Assembly: GCF_036884295.1 (NCBI RefSeq)
Contig: NZ_CP145608.1
Coordinates: 310,001-374,000, forward strand
Source of the DNA: Brochothrix thermosphacta DSM 20171 = FSL F6-1036
GTDB taxonomy: Bacteria; Bacillota; Bacilli; Lactobacillales; Listeriaceae
Length of the DNA: 64,000 bases
Reading direction: 5' to 3'
Shown here: in pieces, positions 1 to 9,982 of the stretch
How the letters are laid out: the number at the start of each line of letters is the position of its first letter
How positions within the stretch are numbered: position 1 is the first letter of the stretch
Made by a program: the position numbers and the translations under genes
The notes under the pieces: model-generated
Told to the model about the DNA's origin: nothing
The model's input: only the letters and a program-made list of their open reading frames with translations
Databases searched by the model: none

Positions 1-509
<509 letters not shown>

Positions 510-521
510 GGAGACTATAAA

Positions 522-1031
522 ATGGCAGAAGCAAAAAAAGGAATTGACGTAATACTTTTGTATCGAGTATTGAAAAACGAGGCAAAAGAAGCTGCATGGA
601 AAATGGCATTTCAAACTGAACACAGCAATGGAAAAAGCCGTGATGCGGATTCTACTGCAACCAAAGATGGTCCTATCCAAAATATGGCAGCTATCGAGTA
701 CGATTTTTCGGCAACTTCTATTGTCGCAGTCGGTGACAAACATATCGACGAATTAGACGATGCATTTGATAACAGCGAATTAATCGAAATTTGGGAAATT
801 GATAAGGCTGAAAAAGGAACTGACACAGATGTCGATAAGTACAAAGCAACATACTTTCAAGGTTATGTATCAAGTTTTTCTAAAACACCTAACTCTGAGG
901 ATGCTTTGGAACTTGAAATCGAGTTTGCGATTAACGGCATCGGACAAAAAGGTTATGCAACATTAACAACAAATCAAGCTGAAGTTGTATCTTATGTGTT
1001 TAAAGATACTGTCAAGGTAGAAGGAAGCTAG
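522..1031 (+). CDS. Phage major tail (tube) protein
   Basis: 169 residues with a GGAG Shine-Dalgarno 12 nt downstream of the previous gene. Size, acidic composition and position between the tail-completion protein and the tail chaperones fit the TP901-1-type major tail protein, which polymerises into hexameric rings around the tape measure. The C-terminal half has the alternating strand pattern typical of tube proteins (residues about 100-150). A terminator-like hairpin overlaps the stop codon, which would let this most abundant tail protein be expressed above its downstream neighbours. Confidence 0.8.
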   Translation: MAEAKKGIDVILLYRVLKNEAKEAAWKMAFQTEHSNGKSRDADSTATKDGPIQNMAAIEYDFSATSIVAVGDKHIDELDDAFDNSELIEIWEIDKAEKGTDTDVDKYKATYFQGYVSSFSKTPNSEDALELEIEFAINGIGQKGYATLTTNQAEVVSYVFKDTVKVEGS

Positions 1032-1050
1032 GGAAATCCTAGCTTTTTTT
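1025..1050 (+). terminator. Hairpin after the major tail protein (attenuator)
   Basis: AAGCTAGG (1025-1032) pairs perfectly with CCTAGCTT (1038-1045) around a 5-nt loop, followed by a T run to 1050. The stop codon of the tail protein lies in the left arm. It is probably a partial terminator, since the downstream tail genes need read-through. Confidence 0.65.
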
Positions 1051-1071
1051 AATTTAAAGGGGGAATTTAAA

Positions 1072-1419
1072 ATGGAATTAAAAATCAACGGTGAGATTAA
1101 AAACTTTATTTTTGGAATTAAATTTGTACGAGAGTTAGATAAGAAGTTCTTTATTGAGAACAACGGTATGAAGTTTGGTACAGGTTTATCAACGAAACTA
1201 ATTGAAATTCATTCAGGCAGCATTGTAGCGCTTGCTGACGTTTTGTATTGTGCAACATCAACAGAACCCAAGCGACCGTCTTTAGAAGACGTTGAACAGT
1301 ATTTAGAGACATGTGAAGACATCGAAAAAGTGTTTGATGATACCTTAGCTGAAATCGAAAGCAATAACGCGGGAAAGCTAATAGCGAGAGATACGAAAAA
1401 AGCGATGAAAGCGAAGTAG
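1072..1419 (+). CDS. Phage tail assembly chaperone G
   Basis: 115 residues, preceded by AAAGGGGG. It lies between the major tail protein and the tape measure gene, the universal place of the gpG tail assembly chaperone that coats the tape measure before the tube polymerises. The last codons run through a six-A tract (1396-1401) and end at TAG 1417-1419. A second frame that overlaps this end is open throughout and encodes the T domain, so this product is the unshifted, more abundant chaperone. The low sequence complexity at the end fits a slippage site. Confidence 0.7.
   Translation: MELKINGEIKNFIFGIKFVRELDKKFFIENNGMKFGTGLSTKLIEIHSGSIVALADVLYCATSTEPKRPSLEDVEQYLETCEDIEKVFDDTLAEIESNNAGKLIARDTKKAMKAK
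1396..1401 (+). promoter_or_regulatory. Probable -1 ribosomal frameshift site (gpG to gpGT)
   Basis: In the G frame the codons read ACG AAA AAA GCG. Re-reading the last A moves ribosomes into the frame AGC GAT GAA, which stays open to 1766. The six-A tract is not a perfect X XXY YYZ heptamer in this phase, so slippage of the P-site Lys-tRNA is the likeliest mechanism. The G-frame stop is 16 nt downstream. Confidence 0.6.
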
Positions 1420-1766
1420 AAGTAGATTCATTAGAGAACTATGAACAAATCATCATCAACTGTTTCAGATACCTTGACATAGCAGATTTAAAAACAATAG
1501 AACGCATGTCGCTATATGAATACACTATGAAAATGACTGCTTTTAAATTAAAGCTAGTGGATCAAGAGTATATATTGCATAAGACAGCTTGGTTAGCACA
1601 ACAAGTCAAAGCTACTAAAAAAGTTGGTAAGGATATAAAACCTTATTATCAATCTTTCGATAAGTTTTTCGACTATGCAAAACAAGAGCGTTCTGCTTTA
1701 GGTGAAACAAACGAGGAATTAAAAGACAGTAATTTATCTAACTTGCTTAGGAAAGCGAATAAATAA
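1401..1766 (+). CDS. T domain of tail assembly chaperone (made as a G-T fusion)
   Basis: The frame entered by the -1 slip at 1401 is open for about 121 codons. An internal ATG at 1506 has no Shine-Dalgarno, so independent translation is unlikely. The T part is rich in Lys and aromatic residues and ends 15 nt before the tape measure gene. In lambda-like phages the GT fusion recruits the tail tube protein to the chaperone-coated tape measure. Role assigned from synteny and overlap geometry; sequence similarity could not be searched. Confidence 0.65.
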   Translation, partial: SDESEVEVDSLENYEQIIINCFRYLDIADLKTIERMSLYEYTMKMTAFKLKLVDQEYILHKTAWLAQQVKATKKVGKDIKPYYQSFDKFFDYAKQERSALGETNEELKDSNLSNLLRKANK

Positions 1767-1781
1767 GAAAGGAGGTTAAAT

Positions 1782-3806
1782 ATGGAAACTCATAAAATTG
1801 AAGCCATACTGAGCGCTGATGACCGTAATTTCAGTTCGGGTATGTCAAGAGCTGAAAAAGCGGCAGGAGCTGTCGGTAACGGTGCTGATAAAGCTGGTAA
1901 GGCAACAGGTAGAATGGGCGTTGGTTTAGGCACTATGCTCAAAGGTGCAGGAGTTTTTGCTATCGTATCAGCAGGTATTAACGGAGTTAAAGGCGCTACT
2001 AGTGGAGCTATAGACCGCTTCGACACACTTAATAACTCCACAAGGTCTTTTGAAAACATGGGCTTTAAAACAAAAGAGATAACAGGGACGATGGATGCTT
2101 TAAAAGGAAGTATTCAAGGCTTGCCAACGCCTTTAGATGGAGCTATAAAGAACGTTCAATTATTAGCTGCTTCTACTGGTAACTTAGGCAAATCCCAAGA
2201 AGTGTTCGCAGCGATGAATAACGCTATATTAGGATTCGGCGGAACAACAGACCAAGTCCAAAATACAGTCACTCAGTTATCACAAGCGTTATCTAATGGC
2301 AAGGTCGATGCTGAAACATGGAACTCAATGATAAACGGCGGTATGGGTCCGACCCTAAATGCTTTAGCTAAGACATTCGATATGACAACAGGCGAAATGA
2401 AAGCAGCGTTATCAGACGGAACGATTTCAGTAGAGCAGTTCCAAGATAGCTTAATTCAGTTGAATGAAAAAGGTGGAGGCGGATTGAAGCCTTTATCTAA
2501 AATCGCACAAGATGCGATGGGTGGTATTAAAACTGGTATATCTAACGCAAAAACAGCAGTGGTCAGAGGTCTAGCTACTGTTATAACTGCTATTAACGAT
2601 AACTTACAAAAGATGAACTTGGGTTCTATCGGTGAAATTATCGGTAAAATCGGTAGTTCATTTGAAGGAGCAATGACGACATTTGCTGCTTATATACCTG
2701 TTTTAATGGGTAAAATCGGGGCGTTTGTTTCGTTTTTTAAAGCACATAGCGAAACAATTATTCCGATAATAAAAGTTGTAGTTGCTACTTTGCTAACGTT
2801 CGGAACTTTAGTATCTGTTATCAGAGCAGTGCAGAATGCGATAGTTGCTTTTAACCTTGTTATGACCGTGATGACAGGCCCTATAGGAGCTGTAATATTA
2901 GCTATCGGTGTTTTAGTGGCTATTGGAATGTATCTTTATAATAATTGGTCGTCTATTGGTCCATTGTTGAGCGGTATATGGCAAACTTTTAAAGATACGA
3001 CTGTAGCAATATTCAATAGTGTTGTTGAATTTTTCAAAAAATGGGGACCGATGATGTTAATCGCTTTGGGTGGTCCAGTGGTATGGATCGTGGCACTAAT
3101 CGTTAAAAACTGGGATAAAATCAAAGCAGTAACTTCAACAGTTTGGAATGGCATAAAAGATTTCTTTATTGGTTTGTGGGATGGTATAAAATCTATCTTC
3201 TCTAATGTGTTGAATTGGGTTGTCCGATTCGTTTCATCTCAATTTTACGCTGCTGTTGGCTTGGTCAAAAGTATTTGGGGCGGCATTTCTGGTTTCTTTA
3301 GTGGAATGTGGGATAAAGTCGTTGGTCTTTTTCAAGGTGGCGTGAACAATGTCAAAGGTTGGATAGATAAACTTTTAGGCGTATTCAATAAGATAAAAGA
3401 GTTTAGCTTGGCTGATGCAGGTCGTGCGATTATTGACGGCTTTGTTAACGGTTTGAAAGCAGCATGGGAAGCTGGGAAGAAATTTGTTAGTGGCATCGGG
3501 GATTGGATTAAAGACCATAAAGGACCAATTTCTTATGACAAGAAACTTCTAATTGAGAACGGACAAAGTATTATGTTCGGTCTTGATAAAGGCTTACAGG
3601 GTGGATTTGGTGATGTTATGGGAAACGTTAACGGCATGGCAAAATCAATCGGCAGTTCTTTTACAGCAGATGCTAACCAAGCTAACAAAACAGCAGTCAC
3701 GCCTTTGGATTTATCCGTTAAAATTGGCAAGCAAGATTTTAAATATTTTGTTGAAGATATTTCACAACAAATGGGCGGAGATGCTCAAATAAACAAACAG
3801 TTCTAG
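1782..3806 (+). CDS. Phage tape measure protein
   Basis: 674 residues after a strong AAAGGAGG. The N-terminal 250 residues resemble the tape-measure N-terminal domain, with Gly/Ala-rich helices and the motif [15 protein letters not shown] near residue 183. Residues about 300-420 hold several hydrophobic helices that could form the DNA-ejection channel in the membrane. The Trp-rich stretch at about 390-530 has repeats of the form W..I..FF.G.W. It sets tail length and is expelled ahead of the DNA. At 674 residues it predicts a fairly short tail (roughly 100 nm at 1.5 angstrom per residue, an estimate). No hydrolase motif is seen in it. Confidence 0.85.
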   Translation: METHKIEAILSADDRNFSSGMSRAEKAAGAVGNGADKAGKATGRMGVGLGTMLKGAGVFAIVSAGINGVKGATSGAIDRFDTLNNSTRSFENMGFKTKEITGTMDALKGSIQGLPTPLDGAIKNVQLLAASTGNLGKSQEVFAAMNNAILGFGGTTDQVQNTVTQLSQALSNGKVDAETWNSMINGGMGPTLNALAKTFDMTTGEMKAALSDGTISVEQFQDSLIQLNEKGGGGLKPLSKIAQDAMGGIKTGISNAKTAVVRGLATVITAINDNLQKMNLGSIGEIIGKIGSSFEGAMTTFAAYIPVLMGKIGAFVSFFKAHSETIIPIIKVVVATLLTFGTLVSVIRAVQNAIVAFNLVMTVMTGPIGAVILAIGVLVAIGMYLYNNWSSIGPLLSGIWQTFKDTTVAIFNSVVEFFKKWGPMMLIALGGPVVWIVALIVKNWDKIKAVTSTVWNGIKDFFIGLWDGIKSIFSNVLNWVVRFVSSQFYAAVGLVKSIWGGISGFFSGMWDKVVGLFQGGVNNVKGWIDKLLGVFNKIKEFSLADAGRAIIDGFVNGLKAAWEAGKKFVSGIGDWIKDHKGPISYDKKLLIENGQSIMFGLDKGLQGGFGDVMGNVNGMAKSIGSSFTADANQANKTAVTPLDLSVKIGKQDFKYFVEDISQQMGGDAQINKQF

Positions 3807-3817
3807 GAGGTGAGTAT

Positions 3818-4585
3818 TTGTATTATTTTAAGGACACAAAAAAATATCCACTCGAAACATTTAAATTCATACCGACATCCGCCATGTTTTATGACGGATT
3901 ACTACTGGAAGACTTAATCGAGGGTTACACAACTTTAAAGGTTGAAGGACGAGAGATGACTTCACTGACTATCGACAGCACAGCTGTTAAAGTGGGGGCA
4001 ATTGTAAGCAATCAAAAAATAAACACTCGTTCTATCACTGTCACATACCAGCTTAAAAACAAGAGCAGTCAAGCTATACAAGAAGATTTTAAAAAAATGA
4101 TGGCGCATTTATATCGTGAAGAAGATGTTGCTATTTATTTTGAGGACGAACCGACAACGCTTTATTACGGACGTTACCAATCTGCTGAATCTGTCGATGG
4201 TAGTAGCAACAGTATCATTAGTTCATTTACTATATTCTGTTCAGACCCTTATAAATACGGCTCTCAAATCGTTTCTGCAGGAGTTATCAATACAGTGTTA
4301 CGTCAACCAGTAATGCCGATGAAAATAGAAGCAACGGTCACTAAGAGTGGACCTATGAAGATTGTTAAAGGTAGTCAATCGATAAGCATGTCACGAGCTA
4401 ATTTCAAAGTAGGCGATAATGTTGTTATTGATTTTGTTGTTGGGAAAGTATTTGTCAATAATTTAAACAGAACTCGATTTCTAGATTTAGATAGTGACTT
4501 CTCGAACTTTAAATTGAATTCAAACGATAAAATTACATGCTCGTCAGCTAATTTGAAAATATACTACAGGAGTGTTGATTTATGA
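3818..4585 (+). CDS. Distal tail protein (Dit)
   Basis: 255 residues starting at TTG 3818, supported by GGAGGTG seven nt upstream. Size, position between the tape measure and Tal genes, and an N-terminal pattern (long LEDLIEGYTTLKVEGRE strand, residues about 28-45) match the siphovirus tail-component family whose members form the hexameric hub of the baseplate. The C-terminal 90 residues form a probable galectin-like domain. The stop overlaps the start of the next gene (ATGA), indicating translational coupling. Confidence 0.75.
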   Translation: MYYFKDTKKYPLETFKFIPTSAMFYDGLLLEDLIEGYTTLKVEGREMTSLTIDSTAVKVGAIVSNQKINTRSITVTYQLKNKSSQAIQEDFKKMMAHLYREEDVAIYFEDEPTTLYYGRYQSAESVDGSSNSIISSFTIFCSDPYKYGSQIVSAGVINTVLRQPVMPMKIEATVTKSGPMKIVKGSQSISMSRANFKVGDNVVIDFVVGKVFVNNLNRTRFLDLDSDFSNFKLNSNDKITCSSANLKIYYRSVDL

Positions 4586-7329
4586 GTGTTTACTTTTTTG
4601 ACAATAAACAGCAATTAATTAAAATCAAGAACAGCAGAACGTTATTACAATGTTTACAAGAAAAAGAAATCACAAGCGATAAATCAGACTTGATGAAAGA
4701 TATATTGACTGTTAGCTGTTTGCATGATGCGGAGCTTGAACAGTGCCATTTCATGGCTGTTAGAGAAAGCAAGGGCATTTACTCGCTTTATAAAATTTTA
4801 GAAGAAGAAATTGATTCTGAAATAATGAACTTTAAAGGCGTCAACTTCGGAGCTGAGGAGCTTAACAATTACGTTGTATCTGATGCACGTCCAGTTAAGA
4901 AAACAATCACAGATATAGTTAAGCAAATTTTAACTTACACTGATGACGAGTGGCTGATGACTGGTGGTGTCGATAAAATAGGTAGTGCTAATTTTTATTA
5001 TACTTCGGTTAAAGAAGCTTTGAAAATAGTGCAACAATTAGGTTGTGAATTACTGTTCTTTTGTGACATTGATGGCTCTGGAATATCCAGTAAATGGGTA
5101 GAAGTGAGAGAGAGAATCGGAAAAGAAAGTGATGATCGTTTTGAAGTAGGCTCTACAGCTATAAAAGTCGTTAAAACAAAAGACCGAACCAATATCGTTA
5201 CTAGCCTAGTTGGTCGAGGAAAAGGCGAAGAAGTTGGCGATGGTTACGGCAGACGATTACAATTCGATACAGTCGAGTGGACAAAGCCTGTGCCAAAGCC
5301 AAAAGGACAAACTTTCATTGAAATCAAAGAACTTACTGAACAATATGGCATCCCCACAAAAACTGGAAAGATGCGAAAGCGTGAACAAGTTGTTATTTTC
5401 GATGATATAGAGGATAAAAACGAATTGTTAAACGCAACGTATCAAACGTTATTAGATAATTCTCGTCCTTTAATTCAATTTTCTAGTGAAGTGATTGGTG
5501 CTAGCTCGATTGGCGATATAGTGACTATCCATGATTATGATAAAAACTATCATTATCAAACTCGTGTGTTTGCGATTAAAAACGACATCCTTAATAACAA
5601 AATCGAATCTAGTTTAGGCGACAATCTAAAAGGGTCGTCAGCATCTAATCAGTTATCAAAAGCAAGCAGCGGTATATCAGAACTAAAAAGCATGAAGATG
5701 AATTTTTACGATTCAACAGAAATCAGCAAATGGCAAAGCGATATTATTCGTGGAGCAAAAGGCGGTTCAGTGCTATTGATGTCACCGTGGGACACGAATA
5801 AAGGGAAATCAAGAGAGCCTTATCAGATGGTTATCATGAACAAAGGTAGCCTAAAAGAATCCAATCACTTCTTAGTGATGAACTCGGAGGGCATCGGTTT
5901 TATTAATGGCGATTTTGATAAAGATAAATTTGAAACAGCTTGGACAATCGACGGTACTTTTAATGCTAAATTTATACGCGCTGGTGTGTTAAGCGGTATT
6001 TTGATTAAAGGTAATATTATAAAATCTTCTGATGAAGGTGATTTCCAAATTGTGTTAGATGGAGGCGAACTTACTTTTGAAAAGAAATACGACAGCGAAG
6101 ATATTGACGATCAGCACGGCCATCCTATGCTTACTATGAAAGCACTATACACAGACGATAAGCTTAACGGTATCTCTATGGTGCAAATACCTAACTACTC
6201 TTTCGGCATAAATTCGGGAGGTTTGATGGTATCGAAACCAGTAATTGAAATACCTAAAGAGTCAACGATTGACAGTAGAAAGTTGAATCTTTTTGGAGAA
6301 GTTAGAGTGGTAGGTGACTTTTATGTCAACGGTGTAAAAATTGACAGCAACGGTGGAAGTGGCGGTAGTGGTGGCGGCTCTGGTGGCTGGAATGGTCAAT
6401 ATCCACCTGAGATAACAAGTGACGTTGATAAGCGAGCTTGGGCTATTTGGAGTACGTTAAGAGGGCATGACTACAGTAAAGCGGCATCTGCAGCTATACT
6501 CGGAAATATACAAGGTGAATCGGGTCCTCAAATGAACCCCGACACAGAACAAGTCGGAGGTCCTGCGTACGGACTTGTTCAGTGGGATGGTTCAGCTTAT
6601 CCACTTGTTGGTCAACCGACCTACAATGGTCGTGAATACGTTCAAAGGCTGATGAAAGCTGCAAATATCGCTGACGATTACAGAACAATTGGGTCGCAAG
6701 TTAATCTAATTGAATGGAGCATGAAAAACGGTCAGTGGATAGGCGCAGTAGAACCTAAAACAGTCAGCGGATTCAAGGCTTCAACATCGCCACGAACAGC
6801 AGCAAGGGCATTTCTTTATAACTTTGAAAGACCTGCAACAGGTCATCCCGAACGTGAAGATTATGCGCAGACTTGGTATGACAAGTTTAAGGATTTAAAA
6901 CAGCCTGGTGGAAAATACGGCATGCCAGTTGGGCCAGGTTATCAAATAACTTCGTGGTTTGGTAATCGTGACAATCCGAAAGACCCAGGTAACCTAGAAA
7001 CACATAAAGGCATGGACTTCTCAGATAAAGTCGGAAGCCCTATTTTTGCGGTTGAAAACGGGGAAGTTATCGCTTCATTACCAACAGCATCAAGTGGTGG
7101 TTTTGGTGAATATATTGTTATCAAACATTCAGACGGTAACTTTACAGGTTACGCACACATGACGTTGAGAATGGCAAGTCAAGGTGCTAAAGTATCGAAA
7201 GGTCAACAAATTGGGACTATGGGTTCTACAGGTGAATCAACAGGGTCTCATCTGCATTTTAGTGTAGGCGATGGCCTTTTTGGTAACTATCAAGACCCAG
7301 CTCCTTATTTAGGATTGAAAAGGCCTTAA
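4582..7329 (+). CDS. Tail-associated lysin Tal with lysozyme-like and M23 peptidase domains
   Basis: 915 residues. The N-terminal 380 residues match the gp18/endopeptidase-tail hub fold that closes the tail tip. A Gly/Ser linker (about 590-603) leads to a phage tail lysozyme-like domain (about 605-770) with a likely catalytic Glu at 646 in NIQGESG. The C-terminal M23 (LytM-type) domain (about 780-912) has HKGMD (His808, Asp812), His859 and HLH (890-892), so all zinc and catalytic residues are present. The protein probably opens peptidoglycan locally during DNA injection, cutting both glycan and peptide. The two-hydrolase architecture is more elaborate than many Tal proteins. Overlaps dit by 4 nt. 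Confidence 0.85.
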   Translation: MSVYFFDNKQQLIKIKNSRTLLQCLQEKEITSDKSDLMKDILTVSCLHDAELEQCHFMAVRESKGIYSLYKILEEEIDSEIMNFKGVNFGAEELNNYVVSDARPVKKTITDIVKQILTYTDDEWLMTGGVDKIGSANFYYTSVKEALKIVQQLGCELLFFCDIDGSGISSKWVEVRERIGKESDDRFEVGSTAIKVVKTKDRTNIVTSLVGRGKGEEVGDGYGRRLQFDTVEWTKPVPKPKGQTFIEIKELTEQYGIPTKTGKMRKREQVVIFDDIEDKNELLNATYQTLLDNSRPLIQFSSEVIGASSIGDIVTIHDYDKNYHYQTRVFAIKNDILNNKIESSLGDNLKGSSASNQLSKASSGISELKSMKMNFYDSTEISKWQSDIIRGAKGGSVLLMSPWDTNKGKSREPYQMVIMNKGSLKESNHFLVMNSEGIGFINGDFDKDKFETAWTIDGTFNAKFIRAGVLSGILIKGNIIKSSDEGDFQIVLDGGELTFEKKYDSEDIDDQHGHPMLTMKALYTDDKLNGISMVQIPNYSFGINSGGLMVSKPVIEIPKESTIDSRKLNLFGEVRVVGDFYVNGVKIDSNGGSGGSGGGSGGWNGQYPPEITSDVDKRAWAIWSTLRGHDYSKAASAAILGNIQGESGPQMNPDTEQVGGPAYGLVQWDGSAYPLVGQPTYNGREYVQRLMKAANIADDYRTIGSQVNLIEWSMKNGQWIGAVEPKTVSGFKASTSPRTAARAFLYNFERPATGHPEREDYAQTWYDKFKDLKQPGGKYGMPVGPGYQITSWFGNRDNPKDPGNLETHKGMDFSDKVGSPIFAVENGEVIASLPTASSGGFGEYIVIKHSDGNFTGYAHMTLRMASQGAKVSKGQQIGTMGSTGESTGSHLHFSVGDGLFGNYQDPAPYLGLKRP

Positions 7330-7349
7330 AAAAAGAAAGAGGTGCAAAA

Positions 7350-9968
7350 ATGGTTGAATTAGATAAATATTTACCTGTTAATCGTGAGGAAGCTTTTCGC
7401 AATGGAGTAAATAAAAATTTCGCGAAAATAGAACAAGGATTTAGTCAACGCGATGCAGTGATGGCTAATCACCAAACAAGTCAGAAAAGAGCGCATGATT
7501 CCGGGCAAATTACGCATGACGGATGGACCATTGAAAAAGAAATGAAATATCGTGCTGCACAAGTAAAAAATCTTGTGGTTGGAGCAAACGGTGACGGTAT
7601 AGCTGAGACGAAAGATGCGCGAGTTGATTTATATGCAGAAATACATGCAACTTTATCAGAAAGGCTTTTATCAGACTTTAAACGATTAACGAAAAGATTA
7701 GACCGTGTTGTACATGTCGATGATTTTGGAGCTGTAGCAGACGGTAAATCTGATAGCACACAAGCGTTTAAAGATGCGCTATCTGGCGGTAACGTTAGAG
7801 TGCATATCGGCGCAGGGACATATATTGTTAACGAAAGTGTCAAAATGCCCTCTTATAGCCAATTGATTGGACAAGGACAAGGTATTTCAGAAATCAAGTT
7901 ATCTGATGATGCACCGGCAAAAGAATTGGTAATTGTTAACGCTGACTTCAAAACACGAAAAAATACGCATATACACATTCGGGATTTAACAGTAAATGGT
8001 AACAAAAAAAGACAAGGTGGAGTTTTAGCGCCTGCGGGCGGCTCTAAGTCGTCAGGTATACGTTTAGCAGGTGTTAGGTATGGATACATTGAAAATGTAG
8101 ATACAAAAGCAACGCTTTTACACGGTATTGACATAACAAACGCAACAGTTGACGAAGAATATCCTTATACAGGCGATGGCACTCGTGGCAACGATACAGG
8201 AAGTCAATATATTTGGATTGATAATTGTACAGCTACAGATTTCGGTGATGACGGCATTACAACTCACCATAGCGACTATTTGCAAATCACTAACTGTTAT
8301 TCCCATCATCCCACACTAAACGATGACGGTACTGGACGAGGCAATAACAATGGATTCGAAATTGACGACGGTAGTCGCTATGTATTCTTAGCTAACAATA
8401 AATCGGAAGAATGCTTTGGTGGACTTGAAATTAAAGGACACGCAGATATTAGTGCTGCACAAGGTATATTTGTTAACGGTCATACATCTATTAGAGATAA
8501 TCGTTCGTATAATTTCCGACATATCGGTCACCATTCTGCGACAGATGAAGAAAGTAAAACAGCGTACGACATCGTAGCTAAAAACATAGTATCTCTTTAT
8601 CCTTACGAAAATAATGTTTATCAAGGTTCCAAGTCACGCGCTTTAGTTGTAAGTGCATATAAAAATGTAGTAATTGATGGCTTTACTGCGATTGGTGATA
8701 AAACACATTCGGACGATCAACCTGTTATCGCCTTTCAATACCGTTCTGAAAATATTACGTTTACGAACGTTAATATTCGAGGATTTGTCAATGCATCAGA
8801 AGATATAAGCATCATTGGCGGTGGTAATAGACCTGCAGGTGTCACGCTATCTAATATCAATATTTATAAATCGGCAAAAATTGGTATAAGCAATGGTTCT
8901 AGCATTTACGATACTAAAATTTCTGGTGCAAGTCTTGTTGGAAATGGAGGTTTAGCGATTGTAAGTTATAACAACACATTACAAATTATCGCTGTTACAC
9001 AGTCGGGATACGAAACAGCAGCAAAAATAGCAGGTCGTGATTACGCTTATATGCCTACAGTGGTAAAGGGTGGTTTTTCCGCAGCGAGTACATCCGCTGG
9101 TTCGCTTCATGAAACTGCGGCAGTGATAGCATCTACAGGCGCATCATATGCTCATGACACAAAAACTTGGCTTTTGGGTGTTTCGGATGGCGCTAACGCG
9201 TATGGCTCACGTGCAGGGATAATAAACTCATTAAACAGCGAAACAGAAAAAGACGGTTATGCTCAACTTGTTTTTAACTCAAACGGAGTTAAAGCGCCAG
9301 GGAATTATCAGGCAGTTGGCGGATATGGAGAAGGAGAAGCATCCACATCCAATGTTAAAATCAATCTCAACACTTTTAACGGAAATATTAAATCAGCAGG
9401 AACAGTCACAGGGTCATCGTCATTTGCTGATTACGGCGAATATTTCGAGAGCCTTTCGGGTGAATCGATTCCAAATGGAACAGTAGTAGCATTATCAGGT
9501 CGTTATATCGTGCCAGCGGAAAAAGGAGATAAACCGCTAGGTGTAATTTCTGGTACAGCTGGCATCGTTTTGGGTGAAAATACTTATCACCACAAAGGCA
9601 AATATCTAAAAGATGATTTTGGCGTTACATTGTATGAATATAGAGATATTGTGGAAAATCATACAGATGAAAATGGTGATGCTTTTGAAAACAAAGTCAC
9701 TCGTTGCATGCCAGTTGAAAATCCAGATTATGATAGCGACCTGAAAGAATCATATGCGTCTCGTTCGGAACGTCAAGAATGGAACGTGGTTGGCTTGTTA
9801 GGTCAAGTCTATGTGCGTATTGACAACACTGTAGAATCAGGTGATAGTTTAGATTTTGAAAAAGGGCGCGCGACGAAAAGTGATAACGGACATTGGCAAG
9901 TAATGAGCATCACAACACCTTTTGAACTTTCAAAAGGATACGGCGTTGCGTTAGTTATTGTTAAATAA
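7350..9968 (+). CDS. Tail spike: beta-helix (pectate-lyase-like) with C-terminal Peptidase_G2 domain
   Basis: 872 residues. The first 120 residues form an adaptor region with VDARVDLY-like sequence known from baseplate-binding ends. DDFGAVADGKSDST (about 128-141) begins a right-handed beta-helix of the pectate lyase superfamily, reaching roughly residue 620. From about 690 the sequence FADYGEYFE starts a domain resembling Peptidase_G2, the self-cleaving trimerisation chaperone of phi29 gp12. The spike likely binds or degrades a wall polysaccharide. Cleavage is inferred from the family. It is separated from tal by 20 nt and has its own Shine-Dalgarno. Confidence 0.8.
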   Translation: MVELDKYLPVNREEAFRNGVNKNFAKIEQGFSQRDAVMANHQTSQKRAHDSGQITHDGWTIEKEMKYRAAQVKNLVVGANGDGIAETKDARVDLYAEIHATLSERLLSDFKRLTKRLDRVVHVDDFGAVADGKSDSTQAFKDALSGGNVRVHIGAGTYIVNESVKMPSYSQLIGQGQGISEIKLSDDAPAKELVIVNADFKTRKNTHIHIRDLTVNGNKKRQGGVLAPAGGSKSSGIRLAGVRYGYIENVDTKATLLHGIDITNATVDEEYPYTGDGTRGNDTGSQYIWIDNCTATDFGDDGITTHHSDYLQITNCYSHHPTLNDDGTGRGNNNGFEIDDGSRYVFLANNKSEECFGGLEIKGHADISAAQGIFVNGHTSIRDNRSYNFRHIGHHSATDEESKTAYDIVAKNIVSLYPYENNVYQGSKSRALVVSAYKNVVIDGFTAIGDKTHSDDQPVIAFQYRSENITFTNVNIRGFVNASEDISIIGGGNRPAGVTLSNINIYKSAKIGISNGSSIYDTKISGASLVGNGGLAIVSYNNTLQIIAVTQSGYETAAKIAGRDYAYMPTVVKGGFSAASTSAGSLHETAAVIASTGASYAHDTKTWLLGVSDGANAYGSRAGIINSLNSETEKDGYAQLVFNSNGVKAPGNYQAVGGYGEGEASTSNVKINLNTFNGNIKSAGTVTGSSSFADYGEYFESLSGESIPNGTVVALSGRYIVPAEKGDKPLGVISGTAGIVLGENTYHHKGKYLKDDFGVTLYEYRDIVENHTDENGDAFENKVTRCMPVENPDYDSDLKESYASRSERQEWNVVGLLGQVYVRIDNTVESGDSLDFEKGRATKSDNGHWQVMSITTPFELSKGYGVALVIVK

Positions 9969-9982
9969 AGGGAGGTTTATAG

